Shown: one piece after another, positions 1 through 8,069 of the stretch | Layout of the letters: every line of letters starts with the position of its first letter | Numbering within the stretch: the first letter of the stretch is position 1 | Origin: 66-474 sp036279975 | GTDB taxonomy: Bacteria > Pseudomonadota > Gammaproteobacteria > Xanthomonadales > Rhodanobacteraceae | Assembly: GCA_036279975.1 (NCBI GenBank) | Contig: DASURP010000051.1 | Location: forward strand, 1 to 26,485 | Direction: 5' to 3' | DNA: 26,485 nt | Position numbers and translations under genes: made by a program | Notes under the pieces: model-generated | The model's input: only the letters and a program-made list of their open reading frames with translations | What the model was told of the DNA's origin: nothing | The model's database searches: none

Positions 1-341
1 CCGGCATCGGGGCGCCCACGCAGCACCTCCAGCAGTTGCGCAAGCGTTGCCGGTTCCAGCATGCAATCCGGATTCAACACCAGCAGCGCTTCCCCTTGGG
101 CCTGCCGCGCGCCCACGTTCACCGCCGGCCCGAAACCCAGGTTGGCGTGGTTGTAGACGACCCGCACCCGCTCGTCGTTCTGGTATGCGCGCGCCACGGC
201 CTGCGGCACGCCATCGCGCGAGGCGTTGTCGACGAGGATAAGCTCGACCGGCACGCTCGAGGCCAGCGCGCGCTGAACGCACTCACGCAACGAAGCGCCG
301 CTGTCGGCGGCGACGATAGTGATGGACGTGAGCGCAGGCAC
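1..341 (-). CDS. Family 2 glycosyltransferase, N-terminal part (runs off left edge)
   Basis: This is the first 113 codons of a gene that continues past base 1. Read on the minus strand it gives the opening of a GT-A fold family 2 glycosyltransferase: a first beta strand (TSITIVAADSG), then LVDNASRDG, NLGFGPAVNVGARQA and LVLNPDC. The NPD motif in place of a plain DxD is common in rhamnosyltransferase-like members that build surface polysaccharide. The family transfers a sugar from a nucleotide-sugar donor; the acceptor cannot be told from this fragment. A TAA lies in frame at 351-353, so the GTG at 341 is the only sensible start, although no clear ribosome binding site precedes it. It lies 75 bases downstream of the TonB-C-like gene on the same strand and may be the tail of the same transcript. 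Family call is firm; specificity is unknown. Confidence 0.8.
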   Translation of the reverse strand, partial: MPALTSITIVAADSGASLRECVQRALASSVPVELILVDNASRDGVPQAVARAYQNDERVRVVYNHANLGFGPAVNVGARQAQGEALLVLNPDCMLEPATLAQLLEVLRGRPDA

Positions 342-416
342 CCGCGCAGTTTAGCGATGGCGTCGCGGGAAAACCCGGACCACGCTCTGGACCATCACGG
401 CCGAAAGGCTGCAGCT

Positions 417-1358
417 TCAGCCCACCCCCGGCACTGCCCCGGATTTCGGTTTTCCGTCGCCGCCGAGTGGCGTCAACAGCACGAAACGCGTGTCTGCAAC
501 AAACGGAGCGCCACTGTCGGGCACGGCATCGAAGCCACCCTTCGAGACACCCCGCCCGTTACCCGCCACTTCCCACGGTATCGAATGCGCGGGACCCGGA
601 ACATAAGCGTCCCACTGGCCGTAGCCGGGTGCGCCGATCGATTGCCTGGTCCCCGGGGCACCGATGCTGAAATTGACCGGAATGGTCACGACCCAGTGAT
701 CCTTCCCTGCTTCGGGGCCGCTGCGCGGTGGTTGGAAAGTCCAGGTCCGGGCAGCTTTCATCGTAACCCGTCCCAACTCCCGCCGCCAACGAGTAAGCAT
801 CGTTTCATCAGCCAGTCGTCGCAAGTTGACGCGCTCGACCGCCGCCTGCGCGACCTTGCCCTGCCGGTTGACCTCGACCGCGAGATAGACGGTACCGCTG
901 ACCAGTTCTTCGACAAGATCCCGCGGATAATCAGGTGGTCTTCTTGCAAGGTAAGTCAGGCAGGCGCCGTCGGCGCACGCCGACGGCGTGTGGGCCTGGG
1001 CGGTCTCAATGCCGAAAGCAGCGCTTTCTACGCTTATGGCATCGTGCTTGCCATCGAGCTGCTTGGCGACGACACGCAGCGACATCGTCGCCTTCGCCAA
1101 CATCGCCTTGCCATCGACCATGACCGGCGTGAATTTCCAGCGGGGTAACGTCTGTCCGATCAATTTGACGACCACCGGTGGCAGCTTGTCGCGTTGATCC
1201 AATGAATAGCCATACACGCTGCCATCGGGGTTCACCGCGATCTCGCCGGTGACCAGCATGCTGGCCTCAACACTCCGCTTCGCGGCGTCCACCCCGCCGT
1301 GCGCAAGCGCCAGCGCCGGCAGCAACAATCCCGGCAGCAACCACGACCAGGGTTTCAT
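417..1358 (-). CDS. Exported protein with two TonB-C-like modules
   Basis: A 313-residue protein. The start at 1358 is preceded by GGGAGGA at good spacing and opens a cleavable signal peptide (about residues 1-19, ending ALALA before HGG), so the mature protein is probably periplasmic. Two modules resemble the TonB C-terminal fold: residues about 36-98 (GEIAVNPDGSV ... RWKFTPV ... LRVVAK) and about 141-231 (PPDYP ... VYLAVEVNRQGKV ... ARTWTFQPP ... VTIPVNF). Each has the strand, helix, W-x-F-x-P, strand order. Cys128 and Cys133 lie between them and could form a disulfide. There is no membrane anchor beyond the signal peptide and no proline-rich spanning segment, so it is not a classical TonB. 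It starts 55 bases after gspD and is probably co-transcribed with it. A role in secretion is inference from position only; the C-terminal 80 residues match nothing I recognise. Confidence 0.75.
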   Translation of the reverse strand: MKPWSWLLPGLLLPALALAHGGVDAAKRSVEASMLVTGEIAVNPDGSVYGYSLDQRDKLPPVVVKLIGQTLPRWKFTPVMVDGKAMLAKATMSLRVVAKQLDGKHDAISVESAAFGIETAQAHTPSACADGACLTYLARRPPDYPRDLVEELVSGTVYLAVEVNRQGKVAQAAVERVNLRRLADETMLTRWRRELGRVTMKAARTWTFQPPRSGPEAGKDHWVVTIPVNFSIGAPGTRQSIGAPGYGQWDAYVPGPAHSIPWEVAGNGRGVSKGGFDAVPDSGAPFVADTRFVLLTPLGGDGKPKSGAVPGVG

Positions 1359-1413
1359 CGCCGTCCTCCCTGTCGACATCGATGAACCGGATCATACCCC
1401 TACTGCCGCGCGA

Positions 1414-4008
1414 TCAGCATGCCCTCATGTGCAGGCTTGCGGCGATCGAGTTGCGCAGGCGCTCGGCGGCATCGCGATCCGCGACCGACCCCGCATACAC
1501 CCGCCAGCGATCGCCCGCGGCAGTCACCACGGCCTGCACGTGGCCCGCATAGCCGAGCCGTTGCAGGCGTTGGCGCAACCGCCCGGCGCTCGGGCTGTCG
1601 CTGAACGAAGCCACCTGCACCGACCAGTTTTCGGCCTGGACGGCGGCGGATGCCGGCGGCTTCCCGGCGGAAGCGGCGGCCGCGGGTGGCGGCGCGGGAT
1701 TGGCTGGCGCTGGCGCAGTGCCCGAATCGTCCGCAGCGGGCGCGGCGGCCGGCCCGCTGCCAGCCTTGGGCAGGATCGGCTTCAGCGATTCGAACCGGGT
1801 CTGGTATTCGTCGGTGATCCGGCGCGCGTCCTCGGGATCGCGGATGATGCGCGGCGTGATCAGCACGATCAGTTCGGTGCGGGTCTTGCTGCGGTCGGTG
1901 GTGCCGAACAGGCGGCCGAAGATGGGGATGCGGCTGAGGAACGGCACGCCCGAATCCTGGGTGGTGTCGGTCTGCTGGATCAGGCCGCCCAGCAGCACGG
2001 TCTGGCCGCTTTGCACCGCGACCTCGGTACTGAGCGCGCGGTTGGCGATGGTGTAGTTGCCATACTGGTCCCTGGTGGTCGGCTTGCTGACCACCTGCTG
2101 GATGTCCATGTACACCAACCCGCCCGGACTGACCCGCGGCACCACGTCCAGCAGCACGCCGGTGTCGATGTAGTTGACCGACGTCGCGTTGAGCGCACCG
2201 CCGTTGCTGCCGGTGCCGCCGAGGCCGGGAATGATCGCGGTCTGCACCACCGGGATTTTCTCGCCGACCTTGAAGGTGGTTTCCTGGTTGTTGAGCACCA
2301 CCGTGGACGGCGCCGACAGGATCTTGGCATCGCCGCTCGATTCCAACGCCTTGATCGCGAATTGCAGGTCCTGGCCGGCGAAGGAGTAGAACAACGCATC
2401 CGCCTTCGGGTCGTAGTCGACCCCGCCCAGGCCCGCCGCGCCCTGGTGGCGGCGGAAGGACTGGTCGGTGTTGGGCGGCGATCCCGGCTGGGTGCCGATC
2501 AGCCCGCCGAGGTAGTACTGCACGCCGAACTGGAACTCGCCGGTCAGCGTCACTTCCAGCACCCGGGTTTCGATCTGCACCTGCAGCGGTTTTTCATCCA
2601 GCCGCTGGATCGCCGGCAGCAACTTCTCCCACTGCCCGGGCGTCGCCCGGATCAGCAACTGATTGTTCTCGTTGACCGCCGCGATGCGCACGCCTTCGCT
2701 GGTGGTGAACGCGACCGGACCCTGTCCTGCCTGCTGCTGGCGGCGTCCCTGGGTGGCGCCTTCAACCGCGCCCGCGCCGAAACCGCCGTTTTCACCCTGG
2801 CCGGCGACACCGCCCATGCCGGTGTCCGGGGTGAAACTGCCGAAGCCCTGTTGCGCACCCAGGCTGCCCGGCGAGGATTGTTCCAGCGGCGAGAATCCAG
2901 GCGCCACCGCACCGGCCGGGTACTGCTGCCCGCCAGTGTTGTTGCCGAACAGCTCGTTGAGGTGCCTGCCAAGGTCGGACGCCTTCACGTTGAGCACGTT
3001 GTAGACGTACAACCCGGACGAATTGCCTGCGCCGTTGTCGATGGTGGTGACCAGCCTGCGCACCTCGTCGATGTAGGAGGGCTGCGAGGTGATCACCACC
3101 AGCGAGTTGCTCTGTTGCAGGGGGATCAGCCGGACCAGGCTGGACAGCCTCTGGCCTTTCTCGCCCGCCTGTTCGGTGAACAGGGTGTCGAGCTGGTTGA
3201 CCAGGTCCCCGGCCTGCACGTGTTGCAGCGGGATCACGTCCACCGACATGCCGCGCAGCCAGTCCACGTCGAAGGTCTGGATGATGCGCTGGTAGTTGGC
3301 GAGCTCGCTGGGCGTGCCCCCGATCACCAGCAGGTTGCGCAAGGGATCGACCAGCAGGAACGCCTTGGGATCGGCGAACGGCTTCAGCAGCTTCTGCATC
3401 GCCTCGGCGGAAACGTAGTGCAGCGGGAACAGCCGCGCCGCATAGCCCGCACCCGGCGACACCGCGCCGAGGCCGGGCACCAGGTTGCCGGGCGCGGCCT
3501 GGGCCACCGGCACCACCAGATAACGGCCGTCCTGGCGGACCAGCGCGTTGCCGGTCCACGACAGCAGCATCTGCAGGATCGGCAGCACCTCGTCCTGCGT
3601 CACCGGCTGCGAGGTCGCGAAGGTCACGCTGCCCTTGACCTCGGGCGCGATCGAATAATTGACGTGCAGCACGTCGCCCAGGATCGCCTTGACCGCGGCC
3701 TGCACCGGCTGGTTGTCGAAATTGAAGGTGATGGTGCCGCCCTCGTTGACGGCGCCGCCCGATCTCGCGTGGCTCGGCGGATTGATGAACACGCCGGTGC
3801 CGTATTGCCGCTGCGGCGGGTTGCTGGTCGCCAGCGGCTGGGTTGGTTGCCCGGCACCAACGCCGAGCGGCTCCGGCACCGGCTGGTGGGTGCCCGCGAT
3901 CGCCTCGCGCTGCATGCTGTAGTCGGTGTCCTGCCGGATCTGCGGAGCGCAGCCGGCCAGCACCGCTGCGGCGCAGGTGATCCCAAGCGTGGCTAACTTC
4001 TTGTGCAC
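1414..4008 (-). CDS. gspD: Type II secretion outer-membrane secretin GspD (lipoprotein) with C-terminal SPOR domain
   Basis: GspD forms the multimeric outer-membrane channel through which folded proteins leave the periplasm. I chose the GTG at 4008 because GGAGAG precedes it at six bases and it opens a lipoprotein signal with lipobox LAGC (Cys20); a TTG at 4041 in the same frame lacks support. After the signal come the N0 domain (TITFNFDNQPVQAAVKAIL), the N1-N3 repeats with a long Gly/Gln-rich loop, and the secretin core with VPFLSRIPIFGRLFG and ELIVLITPRII. A Pro/Ala-rich linker (about 747-792) then leads to residues 793-864, which read as a SPOR peptidoglycan-binding domain (WSVQVASFSD ... 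LGYAG ... WRVYAGSVADRDAAERLR). At 864 residues it is longer than typical GspD because of this tail, which replaces the usual pilotin-binding S region. It is the last T2SS gene of the operon, 39 bases after gspN. Confidence 0.96.
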   Translation of the reverse strand: MHKKLATLGITCAAAVLAGCAPQIRQDTDYSMQREAIAGTHQPVPEPLGVGAGQPTQPLATSNPPQRQYGTGVFINPPSHARSGGAVNEGGTITFNFDNQPVQAAVKAILGDVLHVNYSIAPEVKGSVTFATSQPVTQDEVLPILQMLLSWTGNALVRQDGRYLVVPVAQAAPGNLVPGLGAVSPGAGYAARLFPLHYVSAEAMQKLLKPFADPKAFLLVDPLRNLLVIGGTPSELANYQRIIQTFDVDWLRGMSVDVIPLQHVQAGDLVNQLDTLFTEQAGEKGQRLSSLVRLIPLQQSNSLVVITSQPSYIDEVRRLVTTIDNGAGNSSGLYVYNVLNVKASDLGRHLNELFGNNTGGQQYPAGAVAPGFSPLEQSSPGSLGAQQGFGSFTPDTGMGGVAGQGENGGFGAGAVEGATQGRRQQQAGQGPVAFTTSEGVRIAAVNENNQLLIRATPGQWEKLLPAIQRLDEKPLQVQIETRVLEVTLTGEFQFGVQYYLGGLIGTQPGSPPNTDQSFRRHQGAAGLGGVDYDPKADALFYSFAGQDLQFAIKALESSGDAKILSAPSTVVLNNQETTFKVGEKIPVVQTAIIPGLGGTGSNGGALNATSVNYIDTGVLLDVVPRVSPGGLVYMDIQQVVSKPTTRDQYGNYTIANRALSTEVAVQSGQTVLLGGLIQQTDTTQDSGVPFLSRIPIFGRLFGTTDRSKTRTELIVLITPRIIRDPEDARRITDEYQTRFESLKPILPKAGSGPAAAPAADDSGTAPAPANPAPPPAAAASAGKPPASAAVQAENWSVQVASFSDSPSAGRLRQRLQRLGYAGHVQAVVTAAGDRWRVYAGSVADRDAAERLRNSIAASLHMRAC

Positions 4009-4047
4009 GTGCCGCTCTCCAGACCGACGCACCGCATGCAATTACCC

Positions 4048-4752
4048 CTATCGACCGCCGTCGTCGTTTTGCCCGGCGGCGGCCCGGCGCCTTTGGGCTT
4101 CGATCCGCGCCTTGAGTTCCCTGGCGCGCGCCTCGGCCGTGGTGCGCCCCCCCGACCCGGACACGGGCACCTGCCCGGTTTGGCCTTGCCCTTGGCGCGA
4201 GACCATACCAGAAGCGCCCTGCCCCGCGCCTTCATCGGGTTGCGCGCCGCCGTCCTGCGGGGCGTCGCCCGCCCCGGGCGCAGGCCCCGGGATCAATCGC
4301 AGTTGCAGGCGCGAACCGGAGACCTCCACGACCGCACTGCGCGGGTGCAGCTCGACCAGCGCGGGGCCCTCGCGCGACGGCCGGCCCTCGACCACACGGT
4401 AATCCCGAGCGTTGGTCTTGTCGTGCAGGATCGCCATCCTGAGGCCGGGCAGCATGATCACGCCGGTCAGTTCGAGGTTGCCGCTGGCGGCTTCCTCGCT
4501 CCCCCCCACGGCCTCCGGCGTGCGGGTCGGGCTGAACAGCGGCCGCTGCCAGACTTCGGCGTAGTCCGTCAAGGGCGACACCACGGGCAACGGCGCGGCG
4601 GTCCCCGCCTGCGGCAGGCTCGGTGGGTTGGCGGCATCGCGCCAGCGCGCCCCGCGCCCCAGGCCCAGCCACAGCGCGACCAGCACCACCAGCAGCAGCG
4701 CGGCGACGAGCGCCAGTGCGGGCGTGAGGCGGCGACGGTCGGCGGCGTTCAT
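4048..4752 (-). CDS. gspN: Type II secretion protein GspN with GspC-like periplasmic domain
   Basis: A 234-residue bitopic inner-membrane protein. The ATG at 4752 overlaps the gspM stop as ATGA; the frame is open further upstream, but that part is antisense-like, low-complexity sequence inside gspM. Residues about 9-31 form one membrane span. The periplasmic part contains WQRPLFSPTRTP, LELTGVIMLPG, AILHDK, YRVVEGRP and LRLIPG, the pattern of the GspC/PilP homology region that contacts the N0 domain of the secretin. The C-terminus is rich in Gly, Gln, Arg and Ala and is probably disordered. In the xps cluster of Xanthomonas, XpsN sits at this place and is reported to associate with XpsD. No separate gspC is in this window, so GspN probably links the inner-membrane platform to GspD (inference). 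Two runs of seven C (4147-4153 and 4501-4507) lie inside the gene. Confidence 0.88.
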   Translation of the reverse strand: MNAADRRRLTPALALVAALLLVVLVALWLGLGRGARWRDAANPPSLPQAGTAAPLPVVSPLTDYAEVWQRPLFSPTRTPEAVGGSEEAASGNLELTGVIMLPGLRMAILHDKTNARDYRVVEGRPSREGPALVELHPRSAVVEVSGSRLQLRLIPGPAPGAGDAPQDGGAQPDEGAGQGASGMVSRQGQGQTGQVPVSGSGGRTTAEARARELKARIEAQRRRAAAGQNDDGGR

Positions 4753-5336
4753 GGCGGCGAGCCCGAGGGACGCAGGTAACCCGACAGCGTCAGTTGCACC
4801 TGCAAGCGCCCGGTCGGCGAACGCGCCATGATCAGGTTGTCGATGAACAGGTACGGCAGGCCGCGATCGAAATCGTGCAGCACCGCGGCCAGCGGTTGCA
4901 TGCCGCAATCCAGCGTGATGCTGACGCTGACCCGGCGGAACGGTTCGTTGCCGCTTTCCTGCTCGATCGGCATCTTGGAGGGCATGTTGCAGCCGCTGCC
5001 TTCCTGGGCATGCGCGGCCACCACGTCGGTGGCGCGCTGGATCAGGTCGGCCGCGGCGGTGCTGGAATCGTTCGCGGACAGGAACGCGCCGACCGTGGCC
5101 CCGCCGCGCTCGAGCTGGGCGACGCGCTTTTCCAGCTGCGGCTGCCCGGCGATCGCGGCGGCATATTTGGCGTGGATCTGCTGCAGGTCTTGCATCTGGC
5201 TGTCCACGCCCAGCATCGGCGCGACGAACCACCAGTGCAGCAACAGGAAATAGCCGAGCACCAGCGCCAGCAACGCCAGCACGATGGCCGCGAGGCGCGA
5301 CTGCAGGGGCGTGAAACGCCTGGGATCAATGCGCAT
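4749..5336 (-). CDS. gspM: Type II secretion inner-membrane platform protein GspM
   Basis: A 195-residue protein with a short cytoplasmic tail, one membrane span (about residues 13-35), a coiled-coil segment (about 44-80, DSQMQDLQQIHAKYAAAI ...) and a ferredoxin-like periplasmic domain (RRVSVSITLDCGMQPLAAVLHDFDRGLPYLFIDNL). This is the GspM/PilO-like plan. GspM pairs with GspL and holds the ATPase platform against the pseudopilus base. The start overlaps the end of gspL by 11 bases, and the stop overlaps the gspN start by 4. Two cysteines (in GSGCNM and LDCGM) lie in the periplasmic domain and could form a disulfide. The family assignment rests on topology, fold pattern and position in the operon. 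Confidence 0.9.
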   Translation of the reverse strand: MRIDPRRFTPLQSRLAAIVLALLALVLGYFLLLHWWFVAPMLGVDSQMQDLQQIHAKYAAAIAGQPQLEKRVAQLERGGATVGAFLSANDSSTAAADLIQRATDVVAAHAQEGSGCNMPSKMPIEQESGNEPFRRVSVSITLDCGMQPLAAVLHDFDRGLPYLFIDNLIMARSPTGRLQVQLTLSGYLRPSGSPP

Positions 5337-6453
5337 CGGCCGCCCCCTTCTGCTGCACGCGCGCCACCAGCTCGAAACGCTCCTTGCCGGTCGCGGGGTC
5401 GGGTTGGATCACGCCCTGCAATTTCGGCTCGGCCAGCACCTTCGAGTTGCTCAGCAGGTCGACCAGCGCCGCGGCCTTGTCCGACTCGCCCTTGATGTCG
5501 AGGCCGCCCGAGTCGTCCAGCGTCATCGCGTCCAGCCAGGTGGTCGTGGGCAGGCGACGGGTCAGCTCGTCCAGCACCGCGAGCGGCGACGGGTTCCCGG
5601 CCTTGCGCTCGACCAGGAATTTCGATGCGGCCAGCGCCGCGCTCAGCTGCGAATGCAGTTGTTCGGACTGGGTCGCCTGCGTGCGCATCGCAGCCACTTC
5701 GTCCTGCATGTGCGCCAGCGCCGCGCGCCGGTTGCCCAGCCACTGCGCGAGCACCAGCACCACCAGCAGCACGCATGCCGCAGCCAGCATCCAGTTGGCG
5801 CGCCTGCGTCGGTCCAGCCGGTACGGCCGCCGGCCGGGCGGCAGCAGGTCGACGCCCGCGAGCAGGCCTGCGCCGACTTGCACGTCCACGACATCCGGGT
5901 GCGCGCCGATCGCAGCGAGGCGTTCGAGCATGGGATCCAGTTCGGCCCGGGGTGCGGCATACAGATCCAGCGCCACCTGTCCGGCCGGCGCGGGGGCCGT
6001 GCTGATGCGCACGTCGTAATACAACTGATCGGCCTTGAACGGGGTCTGGCGGTCGAGTTCGAAGCCGACCACCCTGCGGGGGTCGGCGGCGGCGGCCAGC
6101 GGCATCAGCAACCGCCGGTGCAACACCGCGTCCGCTGCCACCACCAGCGCCAGGCGGCGGTCGTCGGGATCGCTGCCGGCACAGGCCTTGGCAAACGTCG
6201 CACGTTGCACGTCGGCCGGGAGCTCGCCCGGAATGGTCGCCAGCACGGCCCCGGTGCGCACGCGTTTCACGTCCAGCCGGTCCGCGCCCACGCTGAGCCA
6301 TAGCACGTCCGGCCCGCGTTGCAGCCAGGCGCGCATCCGCGCCGGCAGCAGGGCGGCCAGTTCGCCGCCCCACCAGCGCAGGAAACCCGGCAGCGGTGAA
6401 CGGGACCACGCCAGCTTCACGCGTTCGAGGGTTTGTGCGCTCGCAATGGCCAT
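5326..6453 (-). CDS. gspL: Type II secretion inner-membrane platform protein GspL
   Basis: A 375-residue protein with the GspL plan: a cytoplasmic actin-like domain (about residues 48-195, including VLWLSVGADRLDVKRV and RRVVGFELDRQTPFKADQLYYDV), one membrane span (about 221-241, WMLAAACVLLVVLVLAQWLG), a coiled coil, and a PilN-like periplasmic domain (SPLAVLDELTRRLPTTTWLDAMTLDD ... LDIKGESDKAAALVDLLS). GspL recruits the GspE ATPase to the membrane and pairs with GspM. About 45 residues with two Trp (FLRWWGGEL) precede the actin-like domain. The gene starts 12 bases after the gspK stop without a clear ribosome binding site, so coupled translation is likely. Confidence 0.93.
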   Translation of the reverse strand: MAIASAQTLERVKLAWSRSPLPGFLRWWGGELAALLPARMRAWLQRGPDVLWLSVGADRLDVKRVRTGAVLATIPGELPADVQRATFAKACAGSDPDDRRLALVVAADAVLHRRLLMPLAAAADPRRVVGFELDRQTPFKADQLYYDVRISTAPAPAGQVALDLYAAPRAELDPMLERLAAIGAHPDVVDVQVGAGLLAGVDLLPPGRRPYRLDRRRRANWMLAAACVLLVVLVLAQWLGNRRAALAHMQDEVAAMRTQATQSEQLHSQLSAALAASKFLVERKAGNPSPLAVLDELTRRLPTTTWLDAMTLDDSGGLDIKGESDKAAALVDLLSNSKVLAEPKLQGVIQPDPATGKERFELVARVQQKGAADAH

Positions 6454-6465
6454 GGCGTGATTGTT

Positions 6466-7353
6466 TCAGGGCGCCTGTGTCGGATAGCTGCGCCAGTCCA
6501 GCACTTTGTACGGGCGGGCCTGGGTTCCCGTCAACGCCAAGCGTATCGTCGCATCCAGGCCGGCGCGGGTGCCATCCGGCATCTCGGCGACGCTGAATAC
6601 CCGTTCGACCACCCCGCCATACCCCGCCACCAGCGGGCCATTGGCCACCGCGCCAAGCGCCTGGCCGTTGCCGGCGCCGCGCTGCGCGGGGCGCTTGCGG
6701 CGTTGCGCCACCAGCTGGTCGGCCTGGCTTACGCCGACGCCGCGCAGCGACGCCAGCACCAGCGCGCCCGCGTACGAGGCATCCGGGAAGTTCCGCCCCG
6801 AAAACACCGTGACCACGGGTTCGAGCCTGGCGTACAGCGCCGCGTCCATCGCGGGCAGGCGCGCCAATTGTTCGGCCGCGCGAAACGGCCCATGCGGCAT
6901 GCCGCCGTTCGGCGGCGCTTGCCCCCCGCGCTGCGGCGACAGCGGCGTACCGCCGCGCCAGACCGCGATCGTGTCCGCCAGTTGTCCCGCGCGCAGCGGA
7001 TCCGCGCCGGCGGCTTCGAACAGGCCGCGCAACAGCTCGGGCGCGGCGGCGTTCAGATCGACCATGCCGCTCACGTCCACGACCCGCACCGTGACCCGCG
7101 CGCCATCGAAATCAAAATCGTACGGGCGCCCGTCCGGTACCCACTGGTGCCTGATGCCGGGCGCGCGCAGGCCCGCTACGGCATGCGCGAGACCGGCCTG
7201 GGCGGCCAGCTCCGCGCGTACCCGTTCCGCGCCGTACAGCGCCGCCTGGCTGTGGCTGCGCGCGGCCGCGGCGACGCCCACCAGCAGGGCCGCGAGCAGG
7301 ACCGTCGCCCACAACACCAGCAGCAACGCCGTGCCCCGCTGGCGCTGCCTCAT
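6466..7353 (-). CDS. gspK: Type II secretion minor pseudopilin GspK
   Basis: A 295-residue minor pseudopilin. GspK caps the pseudopilus tip with GspI and GspJ. The ATG at 7353 overlaps the gspJ stop as ATGA. The leader MRQRQRG is followed by TALLLVLWATVLLAALLVG, the class III signal plus hydrophobic helix. It lacks the Glu at position 5 of the mature helix found in the other pseudopilins, which is normal for GspK. The large globular part contains VRVVDVSGMVDLNAAAPELLRGLFEAAG and a helix-hairpin-helix-like segment (LRGVGVSQADQLVAQRR), both typical of the family. Length fits the usual 280-330 residues. Confidence 0.94.
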   Translation of the reverse strand: MRQRQRGTALLLVLWATVLLAALLVGVAAAARSHSQAALYGAERVRAELAAQAGLAHAVAGLRAPGIRHQWVPDGRPYDFDFDGARVTVRVVDVSGMVDLNAAAPELLRGLFEAAGADPLRAGQLADTIAVWRGGTPLSPQRGGQAPPNGGMPHGPFRAAEQLARLPAMDAALYARLEPVVTVFSGRNFPDASYAGALVLASLRGVGVSQADQLVAQRRKRPAQRGAGNGQALGAVANGPLVAGYGGVVERVFSVAEMPDGTRAGLDATIRLALTGTQARPYKVLDWRSYPTQAP

Positions 7354-8069
7354 GGCGCACCCCCGACCCGCGCACCAAAACCCTCGCCCGCGCGCAGCGG
7401 TATCACCATGTCGGGAAATGGCACCCGCGTGCGCCACGCGGGATCGACGTGGATGCGCACCGCCAGGGGCAGCCCGTTGACCGTCTGCCAGTCGCCGCGC
7501 CACGCCGGCGGCTGGCCGAACGCCGCCGCCGCGAGGAATTCGAACTTGCCTCCCTGCAGGTCCGTGAGCAGCAGGTGCCGCACGGGCATACCGTCGGAGG
7601 GTGCGTCGCCCAGGTAGGGGCGGTAGGCCAGCCACAGCGATGCGCCGCCCGCGGCATCCCTGTCGAGGCTGATGGACTGCAGGTACAGGCCGGCGTGCCC
7701 GGACTGGCGCGGCAGGGGCGCGACGTATTGCATGGAGGTTGCATCACCCCGGAACATGCGCGCCGCGCTGCCCGCGTCGGTTACCCAGGGCTGCATTCCC
7801 GCGGCACCGACATGGCGGCGCAGGAACTGCTGGACAGTACGCACCTGCTCGCTTTGCGCCATCAGCGCGTCGGCGGAACGGGTGATCCGGGTGGCGCCGG
7901 CCAGCGCGCCCCACACCCCCGTCATCACGAGCGCCAGCAACGCCAGCGCCAGCAGGATTTCCAGCAGGGTGAAGCCAGAAACGGGGACCGGGAACCGGGG
8001 ACCGGGGACACGCCGGATTTCCGTCCAACGCGGTCGTTCGGCCTCCCGGCTTTCCTTTACGGCGGTCAC
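7350..8069 (-). CDS. gspJ: Type II secretion minor pseudopilin GspJ with unusually long leader
   Basis: A 239-residue minor pseudopilin with prepilin cleavage site SG|FTLLEILLALALLALVMTGVWG, the conserved Glu5, and a globular domain of the GspJ type (RSADALMAQSEQVRTVQQFLRRH ... WLAYRPYLG ... LLLTDLQGGKFEFL). The GTG start at 8069 overlaps the gspI stop as GTGA and is the only start between that stop and the cleavage site, giving a 32-residue leader where 6-15 is usual. The second half of the leader is encoded by a G-rich repeat (7982-8008). GspJ joins GspI and GspK in the tip complex. The leader is removed by the prepilin peptidase, which is not encoded in this window. Confidence 0.93.
   Translation of the reverse strand: MTAVKESREAERPRWTEIRRVPGPRFPVPVSGFTLLEILLALALLALVMTGVWGALAGATRITRSADALMAQSEQVRTVQQFLRRHVGAAGMQPWVTDAGSAARMFRGDATSMQYVAPLPRQSGHAGLYLQSISLDRDAAGGASLWLAYRPYLGDAPSDGMPVRHLLLTDLQGGKFEFLAAAAFGQPPAWRGDWQTVNGLPLAVRIHVDPAWRTRVPFPDMVIPLRAGEGFGARVGGAP

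Noticed and set aside
36..1148. A 370-codon open frame on the plus strand over the glycosyltransferase and TonB-C-like genes
   Set aside because: It spans two real minus-strand genes and their gap, and its sequence has no family features.
417..1358. Possible TonB energy transducer
   Set aside because: It has a cleavable signal peptide rather than an anchor, and no proline-rich spanning segment.
1249..3996. A 915-codon open frame on the plus strand opposite gspD
   Set aside because: Its protein is rich in Arg, His, Gln and Asp with no domain, and it mirrors the codon structure of gspD. It is a GC-driven antisense shadow.
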